Shown here one piece after another: positions 55,668-64,000 of a stretch of DNA of 64,000 nt. Source of the stretch: Sva-07 sp963828415 (GTDB lineage: Bacteria; Actinomycetota; Acidimicrobiia; Acidimicrobiales; Ilumatobacteraceae); NCBI GenBank assembly GCA_963828415.1, contig CAWHEI010000015.1:248001-312000 (forward strand). Direction: 5' to 3'. Position numbers and translations under genes: made by a program. Positions within the stretch are counted from its first letter, which is position 1, and each line of letters starts with the position of its first letter. The notes beneath the pieces were generated by a model. The model made no database searches. It was given only the letters and a program-made list of their open reading frames with translations, and had not been told where the DNA came from.

Positions 55668-56684
55668 TCAGGCGGGAAAACCGTCGGGATGCGTGCGCTG
55701 CCACTCCCAGTGATCGACGCACATGTTGTCGATCGTGCGCTCCGCTCGCCAGCCGAGTTCACGCTCAGCCTTCGACACGTCGGCGAACGACACGGCCTGG
55801 TCACCAGGCCGACGTCCGACCACGCGCCGAGGGATGGCGTGGCCGACGGCGCGCTCGACGGCGTCGATCATCTCGAAGACCGACGTGCCGCGACCGGTGC
55901 CGAGGTTCCACGTGTGGACGCCCGGCTCCTCGGCGAGGCAACGCAACGCGGCGACGTGTCCACGGGCGAGATCGACGACGTGGATGTAGTCGCGTATGCA
56001 GGTGCCGTCGGGCGTGTCGTAGTCGTCGCCGAACACCGACAGTTCGGCGAGCTTGCCCACGGCGACCTGCATGACGAACGGCATCAGATTGTTCGGGATG
56101 CCGGCGGGATCCTCACCGATGCGGCCGCTCTCGTGGGCACCGACCGGGTTGAAGTAGCGCAGCAGCGCAACCGCCAACTCCGGGTCTGCATGACCGGCGG
56201 CGGTCAGCATCTGCTCGATCATGAACTTGGTCATGCCGTAGGGATTGGTCGGCCCGGCCACCGCGTCTTCGTGCAGTGGAGCCTGGGCGACTGGGCTGTA
56301 CACCGTTGCGGACGACGAGAAGACGAGACGCTTCACCCCGTACTGCGCCATCGTTTCGGCCAGTGTCAAGGTGGTGCCGAGGTTGACCCGGAAGTACCGC
56401 AACGGTTCGGAGACGGATTCACCGACGGCCTTCAGGCCGGCGAAGTGGATGGCACCGTCGATCGGCTGCGCCGCGAACACCGCGCTCAGAGCGTCACGGT
56501 CGGCAACGTCGATGCGATGGAATGCGATCGTGCGACCGGCGATCGCTGCGGCCTCGGCGACGGCGTGCTCGGAGCCGTTCGACAGGTCGTCGACGACAAC
56601 CACGTCGTAGCCGACCTCCAACAGCGCAATGCACGTGTGGCTGCCGATGTAGCCGGCGCCGCCGGTGACCAGGATCGTCTCCAT
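55668..56684 (-). CDS. galE: UDP-glucose 4-epimerase
   Basis: A 338-residue extended SDR enzyme interconverting UDP-glucose and UDP-galactose. NAD motif VTGGAGYIGSH, catalytic Ser region LVFSSSATVYSP, and NPYGMTKFMIEQML with the YxxxK pair; GARPRDPAELVA-type C-terminal substrate segment appears as VGRRPGDQAVSFADVSKAERELGW. I chose ATG 56684 (METILVTGGAGYIG), placing the Rossmann strand at residue 3. No other gal genes or polysaccharide genes are nearby. Confidence 0.92.
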   Translation of the reverse strand: METILVTGGAGYIGSHTCIALLEVGYDVVVVDDLSNGSEHAVAEAAAIAGRTIAFHRIDVADRDALSAVFAAQPIDGAIHFAGLKAVGESVSEPLRYFRVNLGTTLTLAETMAQYGVKRLVFSSSATVYSPVAQAPLHEDAVAGPTNPYGMTKFMIEQMLTAAGHADPELAVALLRYFNPVGAHESGRIGEDPAGIPNNLMPFVMQVAVGKLAELSVFGDDYDTPDGTCIRDYIHVVDLARGHVAALRCLAEEPGVHTWNLGTGRGTSVFEMIDAVERAVGHAIPRRVVGRRPGDQAVSFADVSKAERELGWRAERTIDNMCVDHWEWQRTHPDGFPA

Positions 56685-56725
56685 TCGGCCATTCGACCAC
56701 ACCGGAACTGCCGGGCGTCACATCG

Positions 56726-57253
56726 TCAGATGTCGGCGAGGCGGTGCAGCAATCCGGTCAGCGACATCCCGTCGCGGATCCTGCCCGCGTGGATCTCGGC
56801 GCGAACCGTGTCCCACGAGACCCACTCGACTCGTTCAGCCTCGTCGCCGTCGGTGGGATCGCCCACGTGTGTCGCGGAGGTGGCGAGGAACAGATGGAAC
56901 GTCGCGTCGCTCGTGCCGTTGTGGGGGAAGTACGAGAACAGCGGCGCGAGCGGGCCGGGCTGCCAGCCGGTTTCCTCCAACGTCTCGCGGGCACCGGCCT
57001 CGATCGGAGTCTCGCCGGCATCGACGCGGCCGGCGGGCACCTCCCAGCCCCACGTGTCGGTGGTGAACCGGTGACGCCACAGCAACAGGACGCCGCGGTC
57101 CGGATCGTCGACGACCACCCCTGCGGCTTCGGCCGGCATTCGCAGCACATGGTGTTCGAAGCGGGCGCCGCTGGGCAGTTCGACGTCGACGAGCGCCAGT
57201 CGCATCCACTCGCTGTCGTAGATCGTCCGCTCGCCGTGCACCGTCCACTCCAT
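56726..57253 (-). CDS. NUDIX hydrolase (ADP-ribose pyrophosphatase-like)
   Basis: A 175-residue hydrolase with a complete NUDIX box GRVDAGETPIEAGARETLEETGW (G-x5-E-x7-R-E-x2-E-E-x-G-hydrophobic). The strand VVVDDPDRGVLLLWRHRF and WEVPAGRVDAGE match the ADP-ribose/nucleoside-diphosphate-sugar subgroup. It cleaves a nucleoside diphosphate linked to X using Mg2+. TAGGGT at 57261-57266 lies 7 nt before ATG 57253, without a Shine-Dalgarno, suggesting a leaderless mRNA. Confidence 0.87.
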   Translation of the reverse strand: MEWTVHGERTIYDSEWMRLALVDVELPSGARFEHHVLRMPAEAAGVVVDDPDRGVLLLWRHRFTTDTWGWEVPAGRVDAGETPIEAGARETLEETGWQPGPLAPLFSYFPHNGTSDATFHLFLATSATHVGDPTDGDEAERVEWVSWDTVRAEIHAGRIRDGMSLTGLLHRLADI

Positions 57254-57284
57254 CGCCAGCACCCTACGACCGCGACCCACCCTT

Positions 57285-57404
57285 GTTCCCGGAGCCCGGG
57301 TCTGTTCCCGGAGCCCGGGTCTGCGGGAACCAGCGTGGTTCCCGGAGCCCGGGTCTGCGGGAACCAGCGTGGTTCCCCGGGACCTGGGCTGGGGGAACCA
57401 GCGG
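57285..57404. repeat. Tandem palindromic repeat array (34-bp unit)
   Basis: The unit GTTCCCGGAGCCCGGGTCTG plus CGGGAACCAGCGTG repeats at 57304-57337, 57338-57371 and, diverged, 57372-57404, preceded by a partial unit at 57285-57303. Each unit holds GGTTCCC...GGGAACC inverted arms, so the array can form stacked hairpins. It fills the whole gap between the SLC13 stop and the NUDIX start, both leftward genes. Confidence 0.8.
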
Positions 57405-57409
57405 AGTGG

Positions 57410-59209
57410 TCAGATGCCGAGAACGAGGGGGACGACGATCGGGGTCACGACGAGCGTGACGAGACTCAGTGGCGCACCGACGATCGTGAAGTCGCGGAAC
57501 TTGTAGCCGCCGAGGCCGTAGACCATCAGGTTGGTCTGGTAGCCGATCGGCGACAGGAACGAACACGAGGCGCCGATCAACACGACGATCGCGAACGACC
57601 GGGGATCGAGCCCGGCCTCGACGGCGGTCGCCATCGCGACCGGCAGCATCAGCGCCGCGGCAGCGTTGTTCGACAGCAGCTCGGTGAGGATCATCGTGGC
57701 GACCAGCACGGCGACCAAGCGGCCGATGTCACCGAACGGGTCGCCGAGATTCCCGAGGACCGTCGCCATCTCACCCGCGAGTCCGCTGACGGCGACGGCG
57801 GTGCCGAGGCTGATCGACATCGCAATGGTGAGTACGACGTTCAGATTGACCGCCCGTCGGGCCTCGGTGGCGCTGATCACCTTCGTGACGATCAGCGCGA
57901 CCGCGGCGAGCAGCGACGCCTCCATCAGGTCGAGCAGATCCGTGACGACCGCAGCGATCATCGCCACGATGGCAACGATGACGATGCTGGCGCGGGCCCG
58001 GCGCACTGGTGGCGCTGCGTCGAGTGACGCGATGACACTGAAGTCGCCGTGGCCGCGCCACTGGCGTTCGAACTCGGGCGTGGCCAGCACGAGCAGCACG
58101 TCGCCAGGCCGGAGCACTGCGGTGCCGAGCTTGCCGGGCAGGTCGTCGTCGTGGCGGCGGATCGCCAGGACCGCCGCGTCGTAGCGCGCTCGGAAGCCGG
58201 CGTCGCGCAACGTGGCGCCGGCCAGTTCCGATCGCTCCGACACGACCGCCTCGAACAACCCAGCGTCGGGGCGGTCGCCCGCACCGACAAGGTGAGCGTC
58301 TTCGGCGCTCGACAGGCCCCGAATCTCGAGCAGGTCGACCACGTCGACCACATCGCCGGCGAAGTAGCAGACATCACCGGCAGTCAGCATCGTGCCGGGC
58401 CGCGCAGGAACGACCGTGCCCGCTCGTTCCACGCCGGCGAGGAACACCCCATGCAGGTGCCGCAGGCCCGCGGCGTCGACGGTCTGGCCGACCAGCGGGC
58501 CGTCGGCGTCCACTCGCAAGGCAATCGTGTACGGCTGTGCAACGACGGTGGCGTCGGTTCCAACTCCTCGGCGATCGCGAAGCAGCCCTGGCGCCGTGAG
58601 CACGAGCACCGCGATGCCGACCGCCGCAACTGGCAGGCCGACGCCGGTGATCTCGAACACGCCGAGCGGCGCACCGCCCTGCGCAACGAGCAGGTCGGAG
58701 ACGACCAGGTTCGTCGACGTGCCGATCACGGTGACAACGCCGCCGAACACCGCCGCGTACGACAGCGGGATCAGATACGGCGACGCCGACACCCCGGAGC
58801 GACGGCACCACGTGACGACGCGCGGCGCAGCGAGCGCCACCAGCGGCGTGTTGGGCAGTACCGCGGACAGGGCGCCGCTGGCGACCGCCAGCCGGCCGAG
58901 GCGGGCCCGGCTTCGCTCGGCGTTCGCGGCCCCGTCGTCGCGTTTCGGCGACCCATCGAGCACTCGATCGATCACCGGCGACAACGCACCGGTGACCGTG
59001 GCCGCGCCCGCGAGCACGTAGAGCGCGGCGATCGTGATCGGTGCGGACGACGACAGACCGGACAGCGCCTCGCTCTGGTCGACGACATTGGTGAGCAGCA
59101 GCACGCCGACGGCGGCGCCCATCGCCGCAGCGGCTGGCAGCCGATCGAATGCGAGGACACCGAAAGTGGCGATCAACACCACCAGCGTGATCCAGGCGTC
59201 GGTCGTCAT
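57410..59209 (-). CDS. SLC13/DASS-type transporter with two RCK_C domains
   Basis: A 599-residue membrane protein. About five helices (DAWITLVVLIATFGVLAFDRLP, LPNTPLVALAAPRVV, VIGTSTNLVVSDLL) precede two cytosolic TrkA-C (RCK_C) domains (VDADGPLVGQTVDAAGL..., LAGATLRDAGFRARYDAAVLAIRRH), then further helices (LTELLSNNAAAALMLPVA, GYQTNLMVYGLGGY). The paired TNLVV and NNAAAA/QTNLMV motifs form the sodium/substrate sites of the divalent-anion family. It could carry sulfate, dicarboxylate or a similar anion; which one is unknown. ATG 59209 overlaps the M14 peptidase stop as ATGA. Confidence 0.85.
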   Translation of the reverse strand: MTTDAWITLVVLIATFGVLAFDRLPAAAAMGAAVGVLLLTNVVDQSEALSGLSSSAPITIAALYVLAGAATVTGALSPVIDRVLDGSPKRDDGAANAERSRARLGRLAVASGALSAVLPNTPLVALAAPRVVTWCRRSGVSASPYLIPLSYAAVFGGVVTVIGTSTNLVVSDLLVAQGGAPLGVFEITGVGLPVAAVGIAVLVLTAPGLLRDRRGVGTDATVVAQPYTIALRVDADGPLVGQTVDAAGLRHLHGVFLAGVERAGTVVPARPGTMLTAGDVCYFAGDVVDVVDLLEIRGLSSAEDAHLVGAGDRPDAGLFEAVVSERSELAGATLRDAGFRARYDAAVLAIRRHDDDLPGKLGTAVLRPGDVLLVLATPEFERQWRGHGDFSVIASLDAAPPVRRARASIVIVAIVAMIAAVVTDLLDLMEASLLAAVALIVTKVISATEARRAVNLNVVLTIAMSISLGTAVAVSGLAGEMATVLGNLGDPFGDIGRLVAVLVATMILTELLSNNAAAALMLPVAMATAVEAGLDPRSFAIVVLIGASCSFLSPIGYQTNLMVYGLGGYKFRDFTIVGAPLSLVTLVVTPIVVPLVLGI

Positions 59210-60909
59210 CCCGGTTCGAGAACGAGCTCGACCGAGTCGGAACCCGCCCGCTGGTGCCGCACGGTCACCGACACCGTCGTGCCAGGCACTGCCCGGACGA
59301 GCCACGAGCAGCTCGCTCGATCCGGCGTGCTCTCGGCGCCATTGGTGAACCGCGCCGACGACGACCCGGCGAGTTGGCCGAGCGTTCGACGGACCGCACC
59401 GTCCAGCACCTCGACAACACCGTCACCGTCGATCTCGACATCGGCGATCACCGGCCGGACGAGGTTGTCCTGGCGCGCCTTCGAGCTGACGGTGGTGGGC
59501 AGCCATCCCGTGTTGGCCACGCCGATGACGATGCGCCAGGTGTCCGCTCCGACCGGCTCGGCCCGAGCGTGGCGGATCTCGACGCAGGGAGCGGCGAGCG
59601 CCTGGGCAACGGCGAAGTCGGCGTGGCCGTCGACCTCGGCGAGGAGACGCGACGGCGGCGGGTTGGTCCACGAGTAGAGGCCGTTCCAGCCACCGAGTTC
59701 GACCGGGCCGAGCTGCGGATGCTCGAACGGGTACCAGTCGACGAAGCCGCGAGTCGCGTCGTCGGTCGAATACTCGTCGAGCCAGCGCAGCACGGCGAGG
59801 CGCTCGGCGTCGGTCGGGCCGGTGTACCAGAAGTGCGTCGACTGCTTCTCGCCGGTTGCGGCGTGGACGATGTCCCAGAACTCGGTCGTCCAGCCGAAGA
59901 TGCCGAGGTGTTCGTACGCCCAGTCGTCGGACGCACCGCTCATCGTCTCGGTCGGATCCCAGGTGAAGTCCTCGTACACCGAATGCGAGGGATATCCGGT
60001 GACCGCGGTGCCGATCTCCGCGAACTGCTTCCACGTCCACACGTCCGCGGGCGGGAGCTTCGAGTCGGGCTGGGTCGACGACGGGCGCAGGATCACGCCA
60101 CCGCTGGTGTGGAATGCGTTGAACCCGCAGATGTTCGGCCGGGCGACGATCGCTCGGACGAGCGCGTCGATCTCCGGCTCCGACAACGGGTGGTCACCCG
60201 AACCCGGGACGCTCGTGCCCCAGCCCGCCGGGAAGTTGCGGTTGAGGTCGAGTCCCTCGGGGGCGGGCGCGGACGGGATGTCGAAACCGTCGAAGTCCTC
60301 GATGGTCCCCTCGTCGAGCACTCGGTACCGGACGACGTCGTTGCCGACTCCGGTGAGCGGCACGGGAACGAGGAGGCGTTCGTCGTCCGGGTGCACGATC
60401 CACGGACCGTCGGGATCGCGGAACCGCATCTGCAGGATGCGCCCGTCGCCGTCGACGTCCTCCTCGTGCAGGCCCGGCCACCGGTGGGCATCGGCCAACG
60501 GCCAGGGCCGAACGCTCGAGCGCCGGAACCGCGGGCGGTCGGCGAGCACCCACTCGGCGCCATCGGGATTGACGCGCGGCACCACGTAGAACGTGCGCGT
60601 GCCAAGCGCTCGCACGATCGTCTCGTCGCCGGCGACATGGCCGTCGACCAGGCGTTGGAGCAGGCGGCACGCCGCCACGGTGGCGGTGAGCTCGACGGCG
60701 TGGATGCTGGCGTCGACCCAGTGTGCGGGCTTCGTGTGGTGTGTTCCCGTCGAGGTGTCCGTGACGGTCACGAGCACCAGATCGCGCCCTTCGAACGATC
60801 GGCCGTACGTCTCGACGGACACCAGGTCGGGGTGCGACGCGGCGAGTTGCTCGAGCCACTCGACCAACTCGGGGTAGCGCAGGAACCGGTCGAAGGCGTA
60901 CTGGATCAC
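59206..60909 (-). CDS. M14-family zinc carboxypeptidase
   Basis: A 567-residue carboxypeptidase. Zinc ligands are in ASIHAVELTAT (HxxE) and FNAFHTSGGV; the substrate-binding Asn-Arg are in GLDLNRNFPAGWG, and the catalytic Glu in FGWTTEFWDI. The last 120 residues form a beta-rich domain (EIRHARAEPVGADTWRIVIGVANTGWLP). There is no signal peptide, so it is apparently cytoplasmic. TAGTCT at 60916-60921 lies 6 nt before GTG 60909. Coupling to the transporter suggests a joint role in taking up and processing an acylated or peptide substrate, which is inference. Confidence 0.85.
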   Translation of the reverse strand: MIQYAFDRFLRYPELVEWLEQLAASHPDLVSVETYGRSFEGRDLVLVTVTDTSTGTHHTKPAHWVDASIHAVELTATVAACRLLQRLVDGHVAGDETIVRALGTRTFYVVPRVNPDGAEWVLADRPRFRRSSVRPWPLADAHRWPGLHEEDVDGDGRILQMRFRDPDGPWIVHPDDERLLVPVPLTGVGNDVVRYRVLDEGTIEDFDGFDIPSAPAPEGLDLNRNFPAGWGTSVPGSGDHPLSEPEIDALVRAIVARPNICGFNAFHTSGGVILRPSSTQPDSKLPPADVWTWKQFAEIGTAVTGYPSHSVYEDFTWDPTETMSGASDDWAYEHLGIFGWTTEFWDIVHAATGEKQSTHFWYTGPTDAERLAVLRWLDEYSTDDATRGFVDWYPFEHPQLGPVELGGWNGLYSWTNPPPSRLLAEVDGHADFAVAQALAAPCVEIRHARAEPVGADTWRIVIGVANTGWLPTTVSSKARQDNLVRPVIADVEIDGDGVVEVLDGAVRRTLGQLAGSSSARFTNGAESTPDRASCSWLVRAVPGTTVSVTVRHQRAGSDSVELVLEPG

Positions 60910-60963
60910 GTCGGCAGACTACGCGCCGGGTCCGACGTTCACGAGGTGCCCCGGGCGTCCACC

Positions 60964-61074
60964 GATTGGGAACCCCGCGGGCGTGTTGCGACCTGCAGCT
61001 CTCACCGATGAGCGAACCGACCGCATACGGCGGTTTGGCTCATCGCGACCCGATTTCCCACCACGCACCTGGCG
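60964..61074. repeat. Composite palindromic repeat, single-core copy
   Basis: GATTGGGAAC (60964-60973), GCGACCTGC, CTCTCACC, a GATGAGC-N24-GCTCATC unit at 61007-61044, TTTCCCA (61054-61060) and CCTGGCG (61068-61074) follow the same order as the element at 10785-11016, which has three cores. The 234-bp gap between divergent genes holds nothing else apart from promoters. Confidence 0.8.
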
Positions 61075-61143
61075 TCACCAATCCGCGCGCGCCAAGGCAC
61101 GTCGTGAACATGGGCTCCGGGCAATGTGTCTAACGTCCGGGAG

Positions 61144-62001
61144 ATGAACGACTCCACGATGGTGTTGGCGGACGGGCGGACGCTGACATTCACCGACATC
61201 GGCGCGGCCGGCGGTCAGGTCGCGTTCTACTTCCACGGAGCGCCCGGGGGACGGCTCGAACTGGCGTCGCTCGACGACGCGTTCGCTGCTGTCGGCGTCA
61301 GGGTGATCACTGCGGACCGACCCGGCTACGGCGGTTCGTCGCCACTCGCGGGTCGCACCACGGCCGACTGGGCCGACGACGTCGGTGCGCTCGCGGACCA
61401 TCTCAGCATCGACCGTTTTGCGGTCATGGGGCTCTCGTCGGGTGGCCCGTACACGGTGGCGTGCGCGTCGCTGCTCGACGAGCGCGTGATCGGGGCGATC
61501 GTCGCTGCCGGCAACACCGACATGTCGTGGCCGGGATCGAGCGATGGCTACATGCAGTCGGAACTCGACATCATGGCGATGGACGACGAGCTCGCCGCTG
61601 TCGCCTGGTGTGAGGAGCACTACGGCGTGGACGGGTCTGGGTTCTTCGGTGGGGAGATGGACCTCGGTCCAACCGACAACGCCTGGCTGTCCGACGAGGC
61701 AAACCTGCTGTCGCTGATGGCAACCATGGGCGAAGCATTCGAGCAGGGCGTCGTCGGATACGCCCACGACATCACCGTCCAAGGACGAGCATGGACGTTC
61801 GACCCGGCGACGATCACCTGCCCGACAATCGTCGTCCACGGCGCCGACGACCACCTCGTGCCGCGCTCGCACAGCGAGCACACCGCATCGATGATCCCCG
61901 GCGCCGAGCTACGAGTGCTTCCGGACTGCGGCCACCTCAGCCTCGGCGATCACCTGCCGTCGCTCGCCGCGGAGATCACGCGCTCCGGACCGAGCGCGTG
62001 A
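61144..62001 (+). CDS. Alpha/beta-fold hydrolase
   Basis: A 285-residue serine hydrolase: YFHGAPGGRLE is the oxyanion segment, MGLSSGGPYT holds the nucleophile Ser, HGADDHLVPRSHS the Asp and LPDCGHLSLGDH the catalytic His, in standard order. A lid region (SDGYMQSELDIMAMDDE...GFFGGEMDLG) lies between. The substrate is unknown. TAACGT (61131-61136) 7 nt before ATG 61144 may be its -10, although CGGGAG directly before the ATG is too close to be a good ribosome site. Confidence 0.82.
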   Translation: MNDSTMVLADGRTLTFTDIGAAGGQVAFYFHGAPGGRLELASLDDAFAAVGVRVITADRPGYGGSSPLAGRTTADWADDVGALADHLSIDRFAVMGLSSGGPYTVACASLLDERVIGAIVAAGNTDMSWPGSSDGYMQSELDIMAMDDELAAVAWCEEHYGVDGSGFFGGEMDLGPTDNAWLSDEANLLSLMATMGEAFEQGVVGYAHDITVQGRAWTFDPATITCPTIVVHGADDHLVPRSHSEHTASMIPGAELRVLPDCGHLSLGDHLPSLAAEITRSGPSA

Positions 62002-62029
62002 TCCCTGCTGCGTTGGTGGGCTCAATACC

Positions 62030-63127
62030 TCATTCAGAACCGGACACCGGTCCGTCGGCTGGGTTCTGATCGGAGGAGTCGGTGAGCAGCACGCTCTGAC
62101 CGGACGGAATCGTGTACTCGATCTCGACTCCACAGATCTGATGCGACGCCGTGCCATCGCCGCCTGTGTACTCGATGTAGAAGACCTCGTTCGGGTCCAC
62201 CACCTCCGGCGTCGCGAGCGTCACCGACCGGGGCTGAACCCCGCCACTGCTGGTCGACGTCGTCACTGTGGCAATCGTCGACACGACCGCCGTCGTTCGC
62301 TTCAAGCTCAACGAACCGTTCGCTGCGTTACTGTCGATGATCTGTCCGGTCAGTTTTGTGATGGTCACTCCGACAGGGAGCTGCAGACCGGCGACAAGCC
62401 TGTGAGGAACGTTGTCCTGGCGCGAACATCCGCCGGTGAAGTTCACAAATGCGTTGTCGGCAGTGAGCGAAGCAGCTCCGACGGTGAGACGGCCCGTTGT
62501 TGCGAACTTCGCATCGACCTGCGCCTTCGTGTAGACGTCAGCGACGAGTTGCTGCAAGCCGATGTTGGTCGTGTAACCGACGACGTCGATCAAGATGTCC
62601 GTCGTACGCCCAGCCACGCCGTACGCGTCGAAGGTGATGTCGATCTGGCCGGCATTCGCACCAGCCGTCGGCATCGACACCTGCACCGAGTTCGGCACCA
62701 CCGAACCAGCGTCGAAGTTCAGCGACGACGTCGTCGGCGTCCCGGCCGCGTCACCAGGACGAACCGAGATGAAGCCGTTCGCATTCGCACCCACCGCCGT
62801 CACGTTCAACAACACACCAGTGGCACCCGCGGGCACCACCGTCTTGGTGCCCGTCGCCGTCGGGATCGAACCGGTCACCTTCAGCTTCTGACTCACCGGC
62901 GACACGAATGGCCCCGCCAACCCCAGATTCACGGGATCACGCGTGTCCAGGATGCGCTCCGGCGTCACCGACACGATCGTCGACTCCGCAGGACCCGGCG
63001 CCGCTTGCGCGACCATCAGGCCGCCGGCTCCCAGACTGACCGCAACCGCAGCACCGATCGCCGCCCATCGCGACCTCCACAGGCCCGTACGTGCCGGATC
63101 GGGTGAGTGTGGTGAACGTCTGAACAT
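62030..63127 (-). CDS. Secreted DTRD/'GVLLNVTAVGANANGF' protein
   Basis: A 365-residue exported protein. A basic N-terminus and a hydrophobic signal (WAAIGAAVAVSLGAGGLMVAQAAPG) precede STIVSVTPERILDTRDPVNLG. The conserved beta-rich module contains GATGVLLNVTAVGANANGFI, PGDAAGTPTTSSLNFDAG and FDAYGVAGRTTDILIDVVGY. A linker with YTKAQVDAKFA (a motif seen in fibre-like proteins) leads to a C-terminal beta domain. I associate the module with surface and secreted proteins of Acidimicrobiia; its function is not established. Confidence 0.72.
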   Translation of the reverse strand: MFRRSPHSPDPARTGLWRSRWAAIGAAVAVSLGAGGLMVAQAAPGPAESTIVSVTPERILDTRDPVNLGLAGPFVSPVSQKLKVTGSIPTATGTKTVVPAGATGVLLNVTAVGANANGFISVRPGDAAGTPTTSSLNFDAGSVVPNSVQVSMPTAGANAGQIDITFDAYGVAGRTTDILIDVVGYTTNIGLQQLVADVYTKAQVDAKFATTGRLTVGAASLTADNAFVNFTGGCSRQDNVPHRLVAGLQLPVGVTITKLTGQIIDSNAANGSLSLKRTTAVVSTIATVTTSTSSGGVQPRSVTLATPEVVDPNEVFYIEYTGGDGTASHQICGVEIEYTIPSGQSVLLTDSSDQNPADGPVSGSE

Positions 63128-63301
63128 CGGAGCCCCCTCGGTTCGATGCCGCCCGAGCGACGGCTCCGCCGATCGTCCTCCTCTCCCGAGCCCCCGTCAA
63201 CCCGATCGGACACATAGTCATCAGGAACGCCAGAACCAGCGGCGTCTGGCCGTCACCCATCGACGCGCCGCGGCCCGATGGGCCGGAAAACCTCCGGACG
63301 G

Positions 63302-63307
63302 TACGAT
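63302..63307 (+). promoter_or_regulatory. TACGAT -10 box before phosphoglycerate mutase
   Basis: TACGAT ends 7 nt before ATG 63315, with no Shine-Dalgarno between, again fitting a leaderless transcript. No clear -35 was found in the GC-rich 187-bp gap after 63127, which otherwise holds nothing recognisable. Confidence 0.4.
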
Positions 63308-63314
63308 CTTGAGC

Positions 63315-64000
63315 ATGAGCGGCACCCTCGTCATCCTCCGCCACGGCCAGTCCGAGTGGAACCTCGCCAACCTCTTCACCGGGTGGCACGACGTGCCGCT
63401 GACCGAGAAGGGCCGGATCGAGGCAACCGCCGCCGGGGTCACCATGGCCGACGCCGGCATCCGGTTCGACACCTCACACACGTCACTGCAGACCCGCGCG
63501 GTGGTCACCCAGAACCTGGCGCTCGACGCGATGGACCAGGCGTGGCTGCCCGTCGAGCGCAACTGGCGTCTCAACGAACGCCACTACGGCGCGCTGCAGG
63601 GCCTCGACAAGAAGCAGACCACTGAACGCCATGGAGCCGAACAGGTGCACGCGTGGCGGCGCGGCTACGACACGCCGCCACCACCCGTCGAGCTCGACAG
63701 CCCCGAGCATCCGGCCAACGACCCCCGATACGCGCATCTGCCACCCGACGTGCTCCCGGCGAGCGAGTGCTTGAAGGATGTCGTCGACCGGGTGCTGCCC
63801 TACTGGTACGACCGGATCGCACCGCAGCTCCTCGACGGGCTGAACGTGCTGGTCACAGCTCACGGCAACTCGTTGCGGGCGCTGCTGAAGCATCTCGAGG
63901 ACGTGAGTGACGCCGACATCGCCGGGATCAACATCCCGACGGGAGCACCTCGGCGATACACCTTCGACGACCGGTTGCAGGTCGTCGGGGCCGAGTATCT
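63315..64000 (+). CDS. gpmA: 2,3-bisphosphoglycerate-dependent phosphoglycerate mutase (runs off window)
   Basis: The first 228 codons of an enzyme usually about 250 residues long; the window ends before the stop. LVILRHGQSEWN holds the phospho-acceptor His, ERHYGALQGLDKKQT and the insert YDTPPPPVELDSPEHPANDPRY are typical of the cofactor-dependent enzyme, and VLVTAHGNSLRALLKHLE carries the second His. It interconverts 3- and 2-phosphoglycerate in glycolysis. No other glycolytic gene is present. Confidence 0.92.
   Translation, partial: MSGTLVILRHGQSEWNLANLFTGWHDVPLTEKGRIEATAAGVTMADAGIRFDTSHTSLQTRAVVTQNLALDAMDQAWLPVERNWRLNERHYGALQGLDKKQTTERHGAEQVHAWRRGYDTPPPPVELDSPEHPANDPRYAHLPPDVLPASECLKDVVDRVLPYWYDRIAPQLLDGLNVLVTAHGNSLRALLKHLEDVSDADIAGINIPTGAPRRYTFDDRLQVVGAEY

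Overview
The window looks like chromosome from a high-GC actinobacterium, most probably an Acidimicrobiia (Ilumatobacter-like) lineage. The reasons are uniformly GC-rich coding with many GTG starts, an actinobacterial dnaK-grpE-dnaJ-hspR operon with an HspR (HAIR) operator, a secreted 'DTRD / GVLLNVTAVGANANGFISVRPGD' protein of a type I associate with that class, and many TAnnnT -10 boxes lying 6-8 nt before start codons, as expected for leaderless mRNAs. No rRNA, tRNA, prophage, IS element or CRISPR array was found. The taxon is an inference; no marker gene was compared.

Layout. 60-10756: a membrane-anchored gluzincin peptidase, a flavin monooxygenase, a DUF1269 protein, an MMPL/RND exporter, a GlcD-type FAD dehydrogenase, pyrE, a TesB-type acyl-CoA thioesterase and a small basic protein. 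10785-11016: a composite palindromic repeat with a triplicated core. 11061-19870: purA-purB (ATGA overlap), a Rieske oxygenase alpha subunit, a divergent HisD-family dehydrogenase, a four-helix membrane protein, a VOC protein and an OmpR/histidine-kinase pair. 19911-31066: clpB, a DUF3445 protein, a luciferase-like oxidoreductase, a Baeyer-Villiger monooxygenase fused to an alpha/beta hydrolase, and a SNF2 helicase with its SWIM-finger partner.

31130-49017 is the most distinctive block. A MoxR-DUF58-transglutaminase-like trio runs rightward into a converging leftward set: a 12-repeat Ig-like surface protein, a possible actin-fold protein and an FHA/EccC (FtsK/SpoIIIE) ATPase. The EccC gene is divergent from a rightward operon of two WXG100-like proteins, two unrecognised proteins and a lipoprotein. 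This reads as a type VII-like secretion cassette lacking recognisable EccB, EccD, EccE and mycosin. Both the Ig-repeat gene and the EccC gene carry an apparent one-base frameshift.

49083-64000: a lipoprotein, the HspR-controlled chaperone operon (dnaK-grpE-dnaJ-hspR, leftward), cytidine deaminase, galE, a NUDIX hydrolase, an SLC13/RCK transporter overlapping an M14 carboxypeptidase, an alpha/beta hydrolase, the DTRD secreted protein and the start of a phosphoglycerate mutase that runs off the window.

Two dispersed palindrome families punctuate the window. One is GATGAGC-N24-GCTCATC (8 copies). The other has GATTACA ends around a GGGGTCAGACCC core (5 copies); it sits at gene 3' ends and supplies or overlaps the stop codons of clpB, grpE and the histidine kinase.
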